DNA from: Takakia lepidozioides | Taxonomy: Eukaryota; Streptophyta; Takakiopsida; Takakiales; Takakiaceae | DNA length: 64,000 bases | Assembly: GCA_030704615.1 (NCBI GenBank) | Contig: CM060731.1 | Span: forward strand, 12,214,001-12,278,000 | Direction of reading: 5' to 3' | Part shown: positions 26,138 through 38,184 of the stretch, piece after piece | Layout of the letters: the number at the start of each line of letters is the position of its first letter | Position numbering within the stretch: the first letter of the stretch is position 1 | The notes under the pieces: generated by a model | What the model was told of the DNA's origin: nothing | The model's database searches: none | Seen by the model: the letters and a program-made list of their open reading frames with translations, nothing else | Made by a program: the position numbers and the translations under genes

Positions 26138-27061
26138 AAAAATTGCAAGATTCGATGAAAAAAAAACACTTTAGAGAAACTCTATACCCAAAGGGCAGAC
26201 CACTTCAACCTTCCATCCCAAACAATTGTCTTGTTCGCAAGCAGGTGAAGATGCAAACACGGCTGCAAGGGCGATCAAATAAAACAAAGAAAAGTCATAA
26301 TGGACCGCATTAAAAATTGGCGGCAATCTGGCTGCCCAATGAGATTCTTGTAATCTGGCGCAGTCAGGAATCATTTAATTGAAATTAGAGTTTGTTGTGC
26401 AACATGGGCGCTCAACCCTAACGCCCTCTCCTTACTTATAATGAGCTCCATCGCCACGTGCAACTCTCTATCATGGTATCGCAGGCAGTATGACAGGAGC
26501 GACAACCCAGGTTGGTCTGGTATCGACGAGCAAAACGTAAACTCAATATCCACCCCAGTAGATTATGCACCTGGGTATAATGTTATTTCATACCAGTGGG
26601 GTATGGTTCTTCATACCATTACTTATAGCCTTATTGTATACTCAGGTCTGACCATATATACCAGTCCAACACTGGTCGAGACGAGAGGTAGGATATATAG
26701 GGTTTAAAATTTTAGGACCGAAAAGTTTAATATACGAACAGTAATTTTCGTAATAAATATCTTATAAAAACGGTAATTATCGTATGAGAACTTCTAGCGT
26801 AATAATTGTATAAGAACAATAAGTATCTCATAAGAATGACAATTATCGTATGAGAACGATAATTATAGTGTGAGATTATGTAAACAGTTTTCTTCCTTGC
26901 GGATCTACCTCTTTTCTCAAAGCACTCTTAAAGCACTTAAAGCACTGAACGCTAGTATCTCTACTTTACGAATGTTTCAACTATTCTGGCTGAAATTTGA
27001 AAAAAGTGTCGAAGACTTTTTTGTTGTCACATCTTCATTTTTAAAACTGCTACCCCCCCTG

Positions 27062-28166
27062 TAGAGTGAAAAAACCGTCGCTCGACTTCTTGGTTCTAAA
27101 GCAAAAGAAGCTCCAACAGTACCGAGACGAGAGGTAGGATGTAGGGTTTAAACCAGTGTTGGGCGGTTACCCGCCTAGGCCCCGGGCAACCGCCGGTTCC
27201 GGTTCCGGTTATGTGGAACCGGACCGGAACCGGACCCGCCTGTGCAGAACCGGAACCGGAACCGGAACCGCTCATTGGGGATTGTGTGGGAACCGGAACC
27301 GGCGGTTCCAGCTACGATCACATGTGTGGGAACCGGCGGTTCCAGCTCCAAAGCGGTTCCGGTTCCGGTTCCGGTCCAAATTTATGTAGTTTTTTTTAGT
27401 TGTGCTTTTGCTGCACCATAAAAGGTAACCATAGAATTACACATGTTTAATTTGTTTTGTATTTTGAATTAAGATCCTTATGTAGTTAGTTTGTTTTAGT
27501 TGTTCTTTGCTACACCGTACGACAACTTATAAAATCTCTGGTTTTCCGTTTTTAATGGAGACCATGCGTATATAACTAGTTATATATACCATAAAAGACA
27601 ATCACAAAAAACATATAAGTTTATTTACTTCTGTTTTACTAATAAATTTCCTGGTTTTAGTTGAAAATTCTCAGTATGACCAATCAGATCAGTTCATCTA
27701 ATTTTCCAGAAGAATAAAAAATTAAAAGAATTTAATATATTTTAAAAAAAGAACCGGAACCTAACCGGGAACCGGTGTCTTTTTTCCAGCAACTAACCGG
27801 TAACCGGAACTGCCCCCATGTTAAAAAGTCGGAACCTGAACCGGACCGGAACCGCCTTAATAAAAAATAACCGGATCCGGATCCGGAACCGTCTCTTCAA
27901 AAATTTGTGGAACCGGAACCGAAGGTTCCTTCACAAAGGCAAGAACCGCCCAACACTGGTTTAAACTTTAGGAATGGAAAAGATACTACGAATGGTAATT
28001 ATCGTATAAGAACGGTAAGTATCTTATAAAAATGAAAAGTATTATATGAGAATGTGTAATGTAATTATCGTAAAAGAACGATACGTATCTTATAAAAATG
28101 ATAATTATCGTATGAGAACGTGTAAGCAGTTTTTTTCCTTGTGGGTCTGCCTCATCTCTCAAAGTA
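27062..28166. repeat. Duplicated flanking repeat, copy B, split by an 805-bp hAT element
   Basis: Homologous to copy A (22,112-22,176 plus 26,675-26,925). Its right part (27,985-28,115) is a block of repeated GGTAATTATCGTATAAGAACG-like words. Here the hAT site of copy A is empty (CCAACAGTACCGAGACGAGA near 27,113). A different hAT element interrupts it at 27,154. Confidence 0.7.
27154..27958. mobile_element. Non-autonomous hAT element rich in GGTTCC/GGAACC, 805 bp
   Basis: Ends are CAGTGTTGGGCGGTT and its exact reverse complement, next to an outer C at the left end. They are flanked by the perfect 8-bp duplication GTTTAAAC (27,146-27,153 and 27,959-27,966). Copy A of the host repeat shows the uninserted sequence GGGTTTAAAATTTTAGG. 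Both subterminal regions are filled with CCGGTTCC and GGAACCGG words, so the two ends can pair over more than 100 bases. No protein is encoded; apparent Gly-Thr frames are artefacts of the repeats. Confidence 0.88.
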
Positions 28167-28429
28167 AGGGTGTTTTAGTTTAGATTAAATTGGACGACCG
28201 TTTGCCAGTTGTCCGGCCGTTGCTGTCGCCCGGCGGTTACCTAAATGTCGCCCAACGATCGGCCAAACCCCCTCCCCAAAAATAAAAGTAATAATAAAAA
28301 TAAAAAACCTCACATAACCACCGAAGTCTAGCAGTTGCCTTGTTGTCGGGCTACTGCCGTCGCACATCGGTCGTCCGAAACTCAAAAGAAATATAAATAA
28401 ATAAATAAATCGCATAGACGTTCGTCATC

Positions 28430-30790
28430 GTCATCGCCCAACAATCGAGTAATTATGGCAGGCAACTCCGCCGTACCATGCATATCATCTTGATCTGCTG
28501 GAGGTGGCACATCCTCTGCATGAGCATTGCCTTCTAGCAACTCTCCAGGCCAATTCACCGCACCTATGAAGGTGTCAGTATCTTGCCCCACTGGGCAGCT
28601 GCAACATCCCCAATGAATGTCACCGGGAGTTGCACACGACGGCCATCTCCTGATTGCCATCCAGGCCTATACGAGGCCGACTCCTCCCAAAAATCCAGGG
28701 TTAAATCCACGGGATATAATACTGTCCCACCAACCAACATATCATATGAAACTGCGTCCGTCACAATGGCCTTGGCTCACATAACTGAGCCATCTATAGG
28801 ATGATCCGGCTGCAGTCTAATGAATAGCTCATGGCGTGTCATGCCTCGACCCTTTCTGATCCCCCCAGAGATGTCTTTATCTAGAAATGACGAGGCTCCA
28901 TGTCCGCCTCTGTGAGCCCCAAACCTGCAATAGCAGCTTTGCCCAGCATAAGTGGCTGAGCTCCCAAGTCCAGCAATACTTGTAGTGGCTGAAACCTCCT
29001 GCCCGCCGGCCCACTCAAACAGAAAACACCATCATGGTTGTCCAACAAAACAACTCCAGGTGTCACCATGGCACGCTCAATGGCTGGCCTAACTGGCAGC
29101 TCCGTCAACCTGGCAGCTGCAGCTTGCCATGGCGCAGCCGTGGCAGTCTTGACTCTCAAATCCAAAGATTCTTCTGCCACTACACCTTCTACTAACTCCG
29201 CAGAAGATGAAGTGACATCCCCACTCTCATAGAGTGTTGCTGCTAGTCTGAACATTGCAGCTGGTCTTACCCCCGGTTTCACAATCATGGTTGTCGAGAA
29301 TAGTAGGGCCTGACAAACAGAGATAGCCGCCCCCACAGCACATTGGCTGCACTAGCCTTGGCAGCAGGTGTCGGCGCTACATGTGTAGCGCTCCCCAATG
29401 GCACAATAATCTTCCCCTCGGTATCCGTGGGGCGAGAACTAGGCCTTGTGGCTCATAAACTCGTGTTGCTCCTCGAGTCACAGCTACAGCAAAATCCACA
29501 TGTAGAAGTGGTCCTCCGAGTGCTGCCCCGCACATAAATCCCATGCATCTCATGTCTCCTCCATTAGGATGACGCTGCTAAGGAGGAGCAGGAGGTGGAC
29601 CCTCAGGTCTTGGAGGTGGTACCACGTGAGCTGTGGCGATGGCAGCAAGCCTTTGCTCCAGCTGCTGAAGTCGGTTGGACATGCCTTGGTCAACGCCCTG
29701 ACCTTCTGCACGTCCTTGGCCATACTGTACTTGCCCTCGTCCTGCACCTCGTGCCTGACCACCTCGTCCTCTTTGAGGTGCTTCACCTCACCCTTGGCCA
29801 CCATTGTTCCCTTGGAACTAGCCTCGCCGTAACTCAAGGTGCAAGTCATAACATTGGGCCTCTCCATGCCCATACTTGCCATAATGCCCACACTGCAACT
29901 GTGCAGGTTGTGCTTGTGTCGGCCCTTTGCCGCTCTCTGGGCAATCCTTCTTGACATGGGGTCCTCCACATGTCCAACACACCTGACTACCTAAGCTTCA
30001 ATGACCCCTTGGGTCACACTTATCAAGCGCCTCATACGAGTGTAGGTCTCTCACAAGCTCTCACTAGACTTGCGTTGGAAATCTTGCGAACTTCGCAGCT
30101 TCTCTGTCTATACGCCTTGGTAGTTCCTCCGCAACTCCTGGATGAACTCCACCACCGGGTTGAATCTAGGCACATGTGTTGTAGTCGTGGCAGGAGGAGT
30201 GGTAGTACCTTTAGAACTGGTACCACCTGCAGAAGTACCGGCACTATTTGTTTCACTACTAGTGCTGACAGTGGGAGATGTTGGTGCTGATGCAGCTACT
30301 GATCGCATCGTGCCTCGAGTAATGGAGACGTAGTCAGGTGACCAATACATCCTCCACTCCTTAATCTCTACTTTATGTCCTCGCCTGAACTCATGGTAAT
30401 CGTCCATAGGCGGGCCTTCCAAATGCTGGAACAATCTCTTCCACGCCATGAATGGGGTGAACAGCTGTGGATTGCGCATTTGCTACAAATCACATCAGTT
30501 GTCGAACTCCTGGATAAAGTCATCCAGCTTGATTGTGCCCACAGCTCCATAGTACCTATCAGGCCCCTTGGTAGCTCCATACATCTCCTCCCTGTTGTCC
30601 CACAACAATGGCGAAGGAAAATGCACACCTGTTGATGAAGCCTCCGAGTCTGTGTCAGACTCTACACCAGTTGAGGATGGAAGTGAAGGTGGTCTGAACC
30701 GAACACCTCGCCTTGTGAACCCACTATCACTGCCAGTGCTTGTAGCCGCACTCCCCTCAGAACTTTTGGGTAACTCTGTGATGTCTTTTC
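28430..30790 (-). pseudogene. Ty3-type retrotransposon Gag and protease remnant
   Basis: Reading the minus strand from about 30,790: a Ser/Thr-rich Gag N-terminus, then GTIKLDDFIQEFDN and an in-frame stop near 30,480. The capsid part has MAWKRLFQHLEG, and the nucleocapsid (about 29,820-29,970) has two CCHC-like knuckles: CWTCGGPHVKKDC, then CGHYGKYGHGEAQC in which the second Cys is Tyr. A retropepsin-like segment follows (VLLDLGAQPLMLGKAAI, about 28,960), with DLG instead of the catalytic D-T/S-G. Next comes the region containing YDMLVGGTVLYPVDLTLDFW (about 28,700), which in related elements follows the protease. Reverse transcriptase, RNase H and integrase are absent. Frame changes separate the parts. 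An inactive remnant. Confidence 0.78.
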
Positions 30791-31599
30791 ACACCCTATG
30801 TACCTTCCCCGTAATACTACAAGGCTCTACACCTAGCCCTGATAGTGACATGAGTGGGCACTTGTTGTGGTTCATGGGTCATATTCCAATGGCTAAGGGC
30901 ACCTGCACCTGCATCCACTGCAAGAACTCCTACGGTTGGCTAGTCATCAACCCAGCCTCACCATAGAAGATTCACTGGTGGTCTTGCTAGTCATCACTCC
31001 AGTCTCACCACCGACAGCATACTCTAGGATTGACCGGTGATCAAATCCGGCCTAATCCCTATGAAAGCAAGCGCCCACACAAAACCAACATGGCGTACAG
31101 TCGAGCATGCAGGTGTCATGGGGGGATCCAAACATAACAAATCAAAATATCAACACCTCCACACCAAAATCCCTTTGTAGTGCTGCTCATGCAGAATACT
31201 CCAGCCCAAGACCCGGACTGACTATGTAGCCTCCGCCTATGTAGGCCTTGGCAACATAGCTACCAAGTAATGAAAATAGTAAAGAGACGGAGGGGAAGAA
31301 TAGAGGCCCGACTAAGCAAGAACTAATCCTGATCTATGCTATCAACTGCCAGACCTCTCTCAAAGTGTCTCGCTCTGCATGATGGTAAGGTGTGGGAGGT
31401 ATATCTATGTCCAGAAACCTGCCACTAACCTTATCCCAAGCTACAGTAGCCCTCTTTAGCCAGCGATCCTCCTCTGTAGTGTGAAAAAGAATGGCATGAA
31501 TCCCTTCTGTAAAATCTACATCTGGTTCGCAGTGCAAAGAAGCTTGTTGCCCCAGCCCACTACACCCTAGTGAAGACAAGTTTGCTACTCTAAATCACT

Positions 31600-34137
31600 A
31601 TCCTCAATCATTGACCCTTTATTGTTCATGACCAGAGACCAGATGCCCTCATCCATGCCGCAGCGAAGAGAAAACATGGATGGGACTAGGAAGCTTCTCC
31701 ATTTTTATCTCTCAGCTTACAACTGGTTATCCCTCCATTCTTCTTTTTTCTATGTAGCTCTCCCCTTTTCCAGATTTCTTTTCTCACCCTTGCATGACAA
31801 AATATTCCCTAGGTATCATGTAGAACCACCCTTCCTACATATTGTGCAATTACACCAAGGCAACACATCCAGCATGACCAGATACAGAATTTGTGAGTTG
31901 GTATCTCAAGGATGCCCCACATTCCCTGTTTGGTCATTTTCTCTTCCCAAACAAGGCCCTCCATTCTGAGTGCTTTAAGAGACAATTCAGGTTTGTCAAT
32001 CAGTGATAAAGAGCCCATTATCTACATCTACATTCTACCTCATCCTTACCTTTTGCATTCAGCTTTGAACCAACAAAGTTCCCGAACTAAATCCCCTCAT
32101 TCTGGGATCAAACATCAGGTTTCAGCTTCAGTAAGGCAGCTACACTAAACAGCTTAAAATAATTTTCCACTTCATCCCTCTGATGTATGCATGCCACATA
32201 AATTCAGGATACCCTAGTTCTCCAATGAAACACTATCACCCTCATCTTTCTATTGTTAAAAACGCAGCTAACCCTACTGGTTTGTGCTCTACTGTGCGCA
32301 AAATTGCATGTACATTTGACATCAAACTTCAATGCAACATTGAGTCCAGATTCATGCGACTGGAAACACATGATCTGAAGCAAAAGAAACATCATACACT
32401 CAGTGACTATGGTGGGGCTGCATCTGCCCTCTAATCAATATTCCCACAAACATATGCATCCTCTCACATCATCTCTACAATCTCCTTGGTTTGAAGTCAG
32501 ACCACCTCCATTCCATTTCTCCAAAATCTTATCTTCTACATCAGTCTTGCTTGAGAGCTCCTAAGTCCAACGACAACAACTATTCCTAAGTGAAAGAAGC
32601 AGAAACCCAGTTTCCATGAACTTATTTGTCTTATAATCTTCGTGAAGCGATGGGTTTGCCTGCCTGAAATGGCACCTCACCATCTTTGTCAGCAGCTACC
32701 CTACTCCTCTCTGTCATCTGAATCGACGGCGTTCTCTCTATTTAAAGATAACTTGCGTCTGCCAATCCAGTGCCCACATCTCCATGAATGCAATTCAGCT
32801 GGCGGCTACAGAAGATACACAAGCTACCTTGAAGTTCATCCTCCCTGTCATCGTGGTCATGAAAGTAACGGCGGCACTGCTGCCCCTCCACCGAGCTGCT
32901 TCCCCTGCAACTCCGAGATCGAATCACAGGCGGCACCGCCTCTATGCCTTCATTACTTCTGTCAGTACCACATGACATTACTTCCCTTGCCCTTCATGAA
33001 TCATCCTGCAGCACTCCCTTTCTTCAAAGCTGTGAAACAATCATTGCACCGCCCTAACTTGATTAATTACAAGTCTAAACTATAATCAATACTTTAGTAG
33101 GAAACAGATTGCCCGCATCTGATCGTCATAAATGGATTGCTTTGCTCGGTCCTCATGCTTGCCACTAATCAACTGTAGTCGTGGCCCTCAATCTAGTAGT
33201 TGCATAAGATGTCACATTGCGAAGTCATCAACCTAATTCCTGCCCATCATCTGGCAGCAAGCTGCTTCTCCCGCAAGCCCTACCTTCTACAATCGTGATC
33301 ATGAATGCCAATGAAGGCACAGTATCTACAGCCGCACCCCACCAAGCTGTTTTCCCCTGTGAGTTCATAAATTGCTAAGTGGTGATCACAAAGAGAACGG
33401 CAGCTCTGCGTCTCCTCATAGGCTCAAATCATCACAAAGCAAACATATGGCACCATCTCACCCCACCTGCACTTGCACAACATAATAAGTCCTTCCCCCG
33501 TGAGTTGATCTTTCAGAAATAGATCATCAAAAGGCGGCACCGCTTCCCTGTAATCGCAGCTGCACACCCTTCCAAGCATTGCTCCTCCTTTGTTAGCCAC
33601 ACCTCATGCCACGCCATGCTCCTCAATCGATATACCTCAATGCATGCGTGCCAAGCTCCCTACTGTAAACACCACACCATTCTACTTCCCACAGCACCCG
33701 TAGGCCTTCCCCGCCATCACACTTCCTTCAGGAATGAAGTCTGTTCATCGTCGGGATGAAAAACAGGTAGATGATGAGTTGAAAGACTTTCATCCAGGCC
33801 GCAGACTTTCATCGCGCTCATAGAGTAATATGGAAAATCAGGGATGAAATCCGCCCATCTGGTGGATGAAATAAATCGCAGGTACACTTAGGCATTTTCA
33901 TCGTGCACCCCATCATCCCATGGTGTAACCTAGAAACATGGATGAATTCCATTCATTCATTGGATGATAAATCCACTGTTAATGGCTTAACCACTTCCAT
34001 CCTGGTGAAGCATCCTCTTCTCAGCTCATGAAACAACCTGGTAGGCATAGATGAACTCCGTTCATTGTTGGATGATATGGACTACGTCCATCCAATGGAT
34101 GAAATAAAATCGCAAGGATACTTAACTTCTTTCACAC
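31600..34137. mobile_element. Possible long LTR or LTR-derived block
   Basis: A 2.5-kb stretch without convincing genes. Near its left edge (31,660) is ATGCCGCAGCGAAGAG, a word also seen in variant form at about 20,756 and 55,660. Its right edge adjoins TGGTATCAGAGC (34,138-34,149), a plus-strand primer-binding site preceded by CACAC. Either the block is a plus-strand LTR ending at about 34,136, or two unrelated LTR pieces meet here. From 33,730 to 34,120 GATGAA and TTCATC words recur; near-copies of GGATGAAATAAAATCGCAAG stand at about 33,877 and 34,097. Confidence 0.35.
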
Positions 34138-34149
34138 TGGTATCAGAGC
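34138..34149 (+). other. Retrotransposon primer-binding site (initiator tRNA-Met type)
   Basis: The 12-mer TGGTATCAGAGC is the classic plant LTR-retrotransposon priming site for minus-strand DNA synthesis. It follows a possible LTR end (TTTCACAC). No Gag frame follows within 2 kb, which would fit a non-autonomous LTR element. Confidence 0.5.
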
Positions 34150-37100
34150 CCCTGTCTTGTAGAAATGCAGAATCTGAACAAGTAACAACAATTTTTTTAA
34201 TGTTATTCCCCTACATTTACACTACACCTCTCTCTGCCAGGTAGAGACAAAGCAATACTCCCCTATCCCCCACTCACTGAATACTAAAGAAAATAAAGCT
34301 AGGTTCTAACGGTCTCTCAACTCGAAAGCTTTGAGACGGTTGCGGGTGTCCTCGTTACGAAGGACTGCATCTCCTTCAAGTAGAACTAACTGTTCATTGC
34401 TAATGAACCCCCCCTCATGATTGCCTCGTGCAGATTGAGATTGGCATTGACACCTAATTTGCACACACCTGTGCAGCTCCCGCTCCCTTGCTCCAGTACA
34501 CCACGGCCTTGTGGCTGAACACCTTGGTCCCGGGGGCTGTCTTTGGCTGTGTTCCAAGCCTAGCTTCCACCCACTTTGGTGTTTCACCTACAACTACAGA
34601 ACTGCTCTCTCCCACAACACTCTGCCCGTTGCCTGATTCCCAGTATGCCACAAGGTCATCCAACTGGCTTCCATTTAGCTCAGTCTATGTGCCTTGGGAA
34701 ACATAAAAAAATTCTCCACACACTTGAAGACTCAACGAGGAAATGAGCCCTTCAATGATCTCTGTATCTCCTCGAGCCATGCATTACAGACATACAAAAC
34801 TTCCCAGATGCATACAGGCCAATTCTCCCCAGCAGTGTATACGTACTAGGATTGCATTTGGCCGACTTTAGAACCGACACCACTTTATTTTTCCAAAAAA
34901 TCCATAGATTTTTGGTCGGGTTCTAAAAACTAAAACCTAGGTAGATAGATCTCCCCTTTCTACAATTCCCTGCCCAAAGTTTGGGTCAAATGGCCCTGGT
35001 ATGCCAAAGTTATGGCCAAACAGACTATGTATAATTTAAATTAGATCAAAACAGGGCTGTAAGGCGTATTTCTTTTCTTTTTTTTTCAAAATGAGAAATA
35101 CTAGTATTTCTCTGGTGTACGCTATATGTTCCCCAACAAATAAACACCATTTCTAGGCTCCCTATCTCTGTACATGTGCCCAAAGTTTTAAATTCGTACT
35201 TAAGGCTCTTATATATGGTTCGGCATATTCTAGCATGTCCGACGACTTGCAGCATCACTTTAGTGGCAAACGCAGACAGCCACTCGTCCACATGCAATCC
35301 AGGCAGACAGCCCGAACTCAATTCAAGCAACAACTGTTCTCTCAATTCGTGGACGTCAACCATGTGCAGGCCGCGTGGCAACTCCAAAACTGTGGGACGG
35401 GTACTCTTCACCTATACGACCCTACCAGTATCCGGGGATTCCAGCATAACGGACATGGCTATGCCTTGGGAATTACAATGAATGCAGTGACAAGTTGAAG
35501 CCCTTCGGCAGCGGCTGTACAAAGTGTTTTTGTTGTAAAGAACTTGGCAAATCGGCAGTTTGAGCCAACCAATTCTTCATCTTTCTCTCAGGCATGTACC
35601 TTTCAATTCCCCTGCTGCAAATCCGAAGGAAGTACCCCAGCAGCCCGCTCGGTGAGTGTCTAATCTTTTCAACACCACCGCCACTAACACAGCTCAAAGT
35701 GCAGCTACGGCAAATGTGAGCCGTCGAGTGGGCCTTGCTGCAAATTGCTTGCCTGTAAGGTACTACTCCGCCCTGTCCCAACACTCTTGACTTCAACTTA
35801 TGCAGACACATTGAATCTGTACAGACTAAATGCAACTCGGATCTTCAACAAAGGGGTACGTTACAACTTCCAATCAACAGTAGTTGTGACCCGGCCCGAT
35901 TTTCGATCATCAATTCTGTGACCTAGCATTCTTGTTCTGTTTGAATCATCGCACACTGCAGATGAAGCAATGCTTATGGCTCTGTAGTATGCACTCATCC
36001 AGATAACCAGTCAAAGATGGAAATATGGGTCAGACTGATTAACAAGCGCAACAACTTGTTCAACAAGTAACCCTAGTCTGTAGCTCTCCAGCACTGCGCA
36101 TTCTTCCCTTCTCACATCCACAGACAATGATGTGGGTCCCTGGCTAGCGGCACATGATCTATTCCGCTCATTGATCCAAAATGATGACGAGCCTTTGGTG
36201 TTTTTTGAATCTACTACCACCTCGGGCATGCCACTCCTCGACCCCTGCTATTGCACTTCCACACATGCGGTGCACTTGCGAAGTAGAAAGTAGACCTGTC
36301 AGTTTAAAAAGCACTTGTTGATCACGCTTATGTCAACTCCTGGCCTGTCACGAGGAATGGGAGTCCATTTCAGACTTGCAGGCTATCCTTAGCAACCCTC
36401 AGCAGAGTCTACACTTGTACACCAACCTGCAACTACCATGACTTCCAGTGCACAATTTGTTGTCTTGCTCAACCGAGATCTTCACGGTCTAGGAGGCTGA
36501 CTCTCCTCACTGTAGCAGCACATTGCATTACCAAATCTTGTTGTCGTGTCGTTGGTTGTGTTGATCAGCTCCTTAAACAGGTTGTCCATTAAAATCAGGC
36601 GCACTGCGGCCCTTTTGTGAGACCTCCTTCGTGCAAGTTCCGGACACTTCAATCCAGCTTTACCGTGGCTCCCTTGCCATCCTCCTGCCTGTGCTGCCAC
36701 TTCTCAAGCGCCTAGAAAGAAAGTGAAGTGTCCACAAGCTGACTCTCAAACCTCATCAACATGTCGTTTCTTGGTAGCAGCCAGTGCTAGTGCGTGAGTT
36801 TCCCCACGTCCGCTCTTAAACAACCGCTCGAGCTGCTATTATCTATCGCCATGCCATACGAATCTACATACTTGTAGAATATGGATCTATATAATAATAA
36901 TATTTTGTATAACTCAGCATGTGTAGACGAGGGCCTATACCTGTACATACCCTTGCAAAACTAATAGTAACTATCTCATCACTATAAGATACTTTGGCTG
37001 TCAGTCATGCTTCAAACCTTATTTCAAGACATAGTGCTAAAACAAAGAATCTATCTAGCATAGCACTACAAAGCTAGATAGACATCTCTCTCGAGTGATA

Positions 37101-37540
37101 ATAAAAACTAGACACCATCACTCATACATTACGAGTCAAGCCAATCACACCCCAAAAGCTATGGGGAATCTGAACTACGTGCGTTATAGCCGACGCGTGA
37201 GGCTCAACTCGAGAGAGATGAGCCTCACCGCGCGTTCGCCGTGAAGATAAGCCACGTCCAGGGGCCAACAAATATCTTGGCCCCTGGGTTGACACTTGGA
37301 TCAAGCCCAAGTGTCATATATAAAAAATAGTTATTTATTGGTCAGTTTCACACTACTAGTAAACTTTACTTGACAAGGAGGCTCCTGGCACAATAAACCA
37401 TAATCAACCTATCATGTCTGTCATGACACTTTAGAGGTACTAGAAAATAAATGCAGTTGTCTCATATGGCAAGATCAAGAAGAAAAGAACAAACAAATAG
37501 GTTGTTGGACACAAATGCATACCGAACAAGGAAATCACCT
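34150..37540. other. Unassigned DNA downstream of the primer-binding site
   Basis: Short open frames exist on both strands (for example minus 34,454-34,663, containing KVFSHKAVVYWSKGAG, and minus 36,482-36,700), but none matches a family I know and none links to neighbours by clear splice sites. It may be the interior of a non-autonomous LTR element. No RNA gene was seen. Confidence 0.4.
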
Positions 37541-37548
37541 GACCAATC

Positions 37549-37653
37549 AGATGATGACTTGACATCAGATATATACATAATGCTGCAATGACTGACCCCT
37601 CAATGCACCAGTGATGGCTCAGATTGACTGTGTGGTTTGACTATCTATGTACC
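37549..37653 (+). repeat. 105-bp dispersed repeat, copy 1
   Basis: Begins AGATGATGACTTGACATCAG and includes ACTGACCCCTCAATGCACCA and GTGGTTTGACTATCTAT. A second copy in the same orientation and of the same length lies at 53,141-53,245, with only a handful of differences. It is non-coding and probably the end of an unrecognised mobile element. Confidence 0.85.
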
Positions 37654-37989
37654 TGTGGATGCACTCAGCTCCTTTGTGTTTTCTTTCTTTCTCTGTGACC
37701 TGAAAACTCTTACTTCTCACTAACTGAGCCTTTGTCTATGCAGATGTGGTCCTGTATGTAGGCCAACTGAAGGGAAGAAGAGTAGCATGTTTTCTTAAGT
37801 CTTAGTTACCTACGAATTTGTCTTGAGTTTTGGGGTTGGCTTAGCAGGTGAGAGGGGGATAGAGATCCTCATCAAACAACTTAAGTTCATTTTGTCTCTG
37901 CTTTTTCCTTGTCTCACTAATATCTACCATGACCTTTTGTAGATCATTTCTTGCAGGGACTCTTACTGACCATTTGCATGTGTATGTAG

Positions 37990-38184
37990 GCAAGTGAATC
38001 ACAGAAGGAAGCATTTAAAAATTATTTGCAGGCAAGTGGTGTACTAGACGCTCTCACCAAGGGCACTTCTCCTCCGTCCTTTGCCCTATTTCACATACCT
38101 TGTGTTGGATTGTTACAGAACTATGATATATCTCAGAAAGTTGCAAATAGTGTCTCGGTTACTAGGAGAATTTTTGAGACTGAG
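37990..38184 (+). pseudogene. MYCBP-like (c-Myc-binding protein family) exon fragment
   Basis: After a TATGTAG acceptor the frame reads SESQKEAFKNYLQASGVLDA and then LTK. This matches the conserved N-terminal helix of the small coiled-coil MYCBP/AMY-1 family found in animals and plants. The family normally continues with a VLVALYEE-like segment. Here the sequence departs after LTK and runs on to a GTAACA donor at 38,185. No first exon or coiled-coil exon was found nearby, so this looks like a captured or decayed exon. The 105-bp dispersed repeat lies 340 bp upstream. Confidence 0.5.

Larger units (their letters stand above)
22177..26674. mobile_element. Complete 4.5-kb hAT transposon with terminal repeats and target duplication
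   Basis: The left end begins CAGTGTTGGACCGGTATAT; the right end, read inward, begins CAGTGTTGGACTGGTATAT. The right flank is GTCGAGAC (26,675-26,682). The left flank is GTCAGAC (22,170-22,176), the same 8-mer with one base lost. The related empty site at about 27,118 supports this. Inside are a palindromic tandem array (23,520-24,200) and a minus-strand hAT transposase pseudogene (24,358-26,137). The 722-bp element at 14,999-15,720 has matching ends. Confidence 0.88.
22112..26925. repeat. Duplicated flanking repeat, copy A, split by the 4.5-kb hAT element
   Basis: The pieces 22,112-22,176 and 26,675-26,925 together match 27,062-28,166 with its own insertion removed. Shared landmarks are GAGTGAAAAAACC-like and CTTGGTTC(C/T)AAAGC words, GAAGCTCCAACAGT, GAGACGAGAGGTAGGAT, GGGTTTAAA, a block of TTATCGTATGAGAACG words and a final CAGTTTTCTTCCTTG. 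Because the uninterrupted site exists in copy B, the hAT insertion point can be read directly. Confidence 0.75.

Noticed and set aside
27156-27399. Gly/Thr/Glu repeat protein
   Set aside because: Translation of the GGTTCC repeats of the hAT element.
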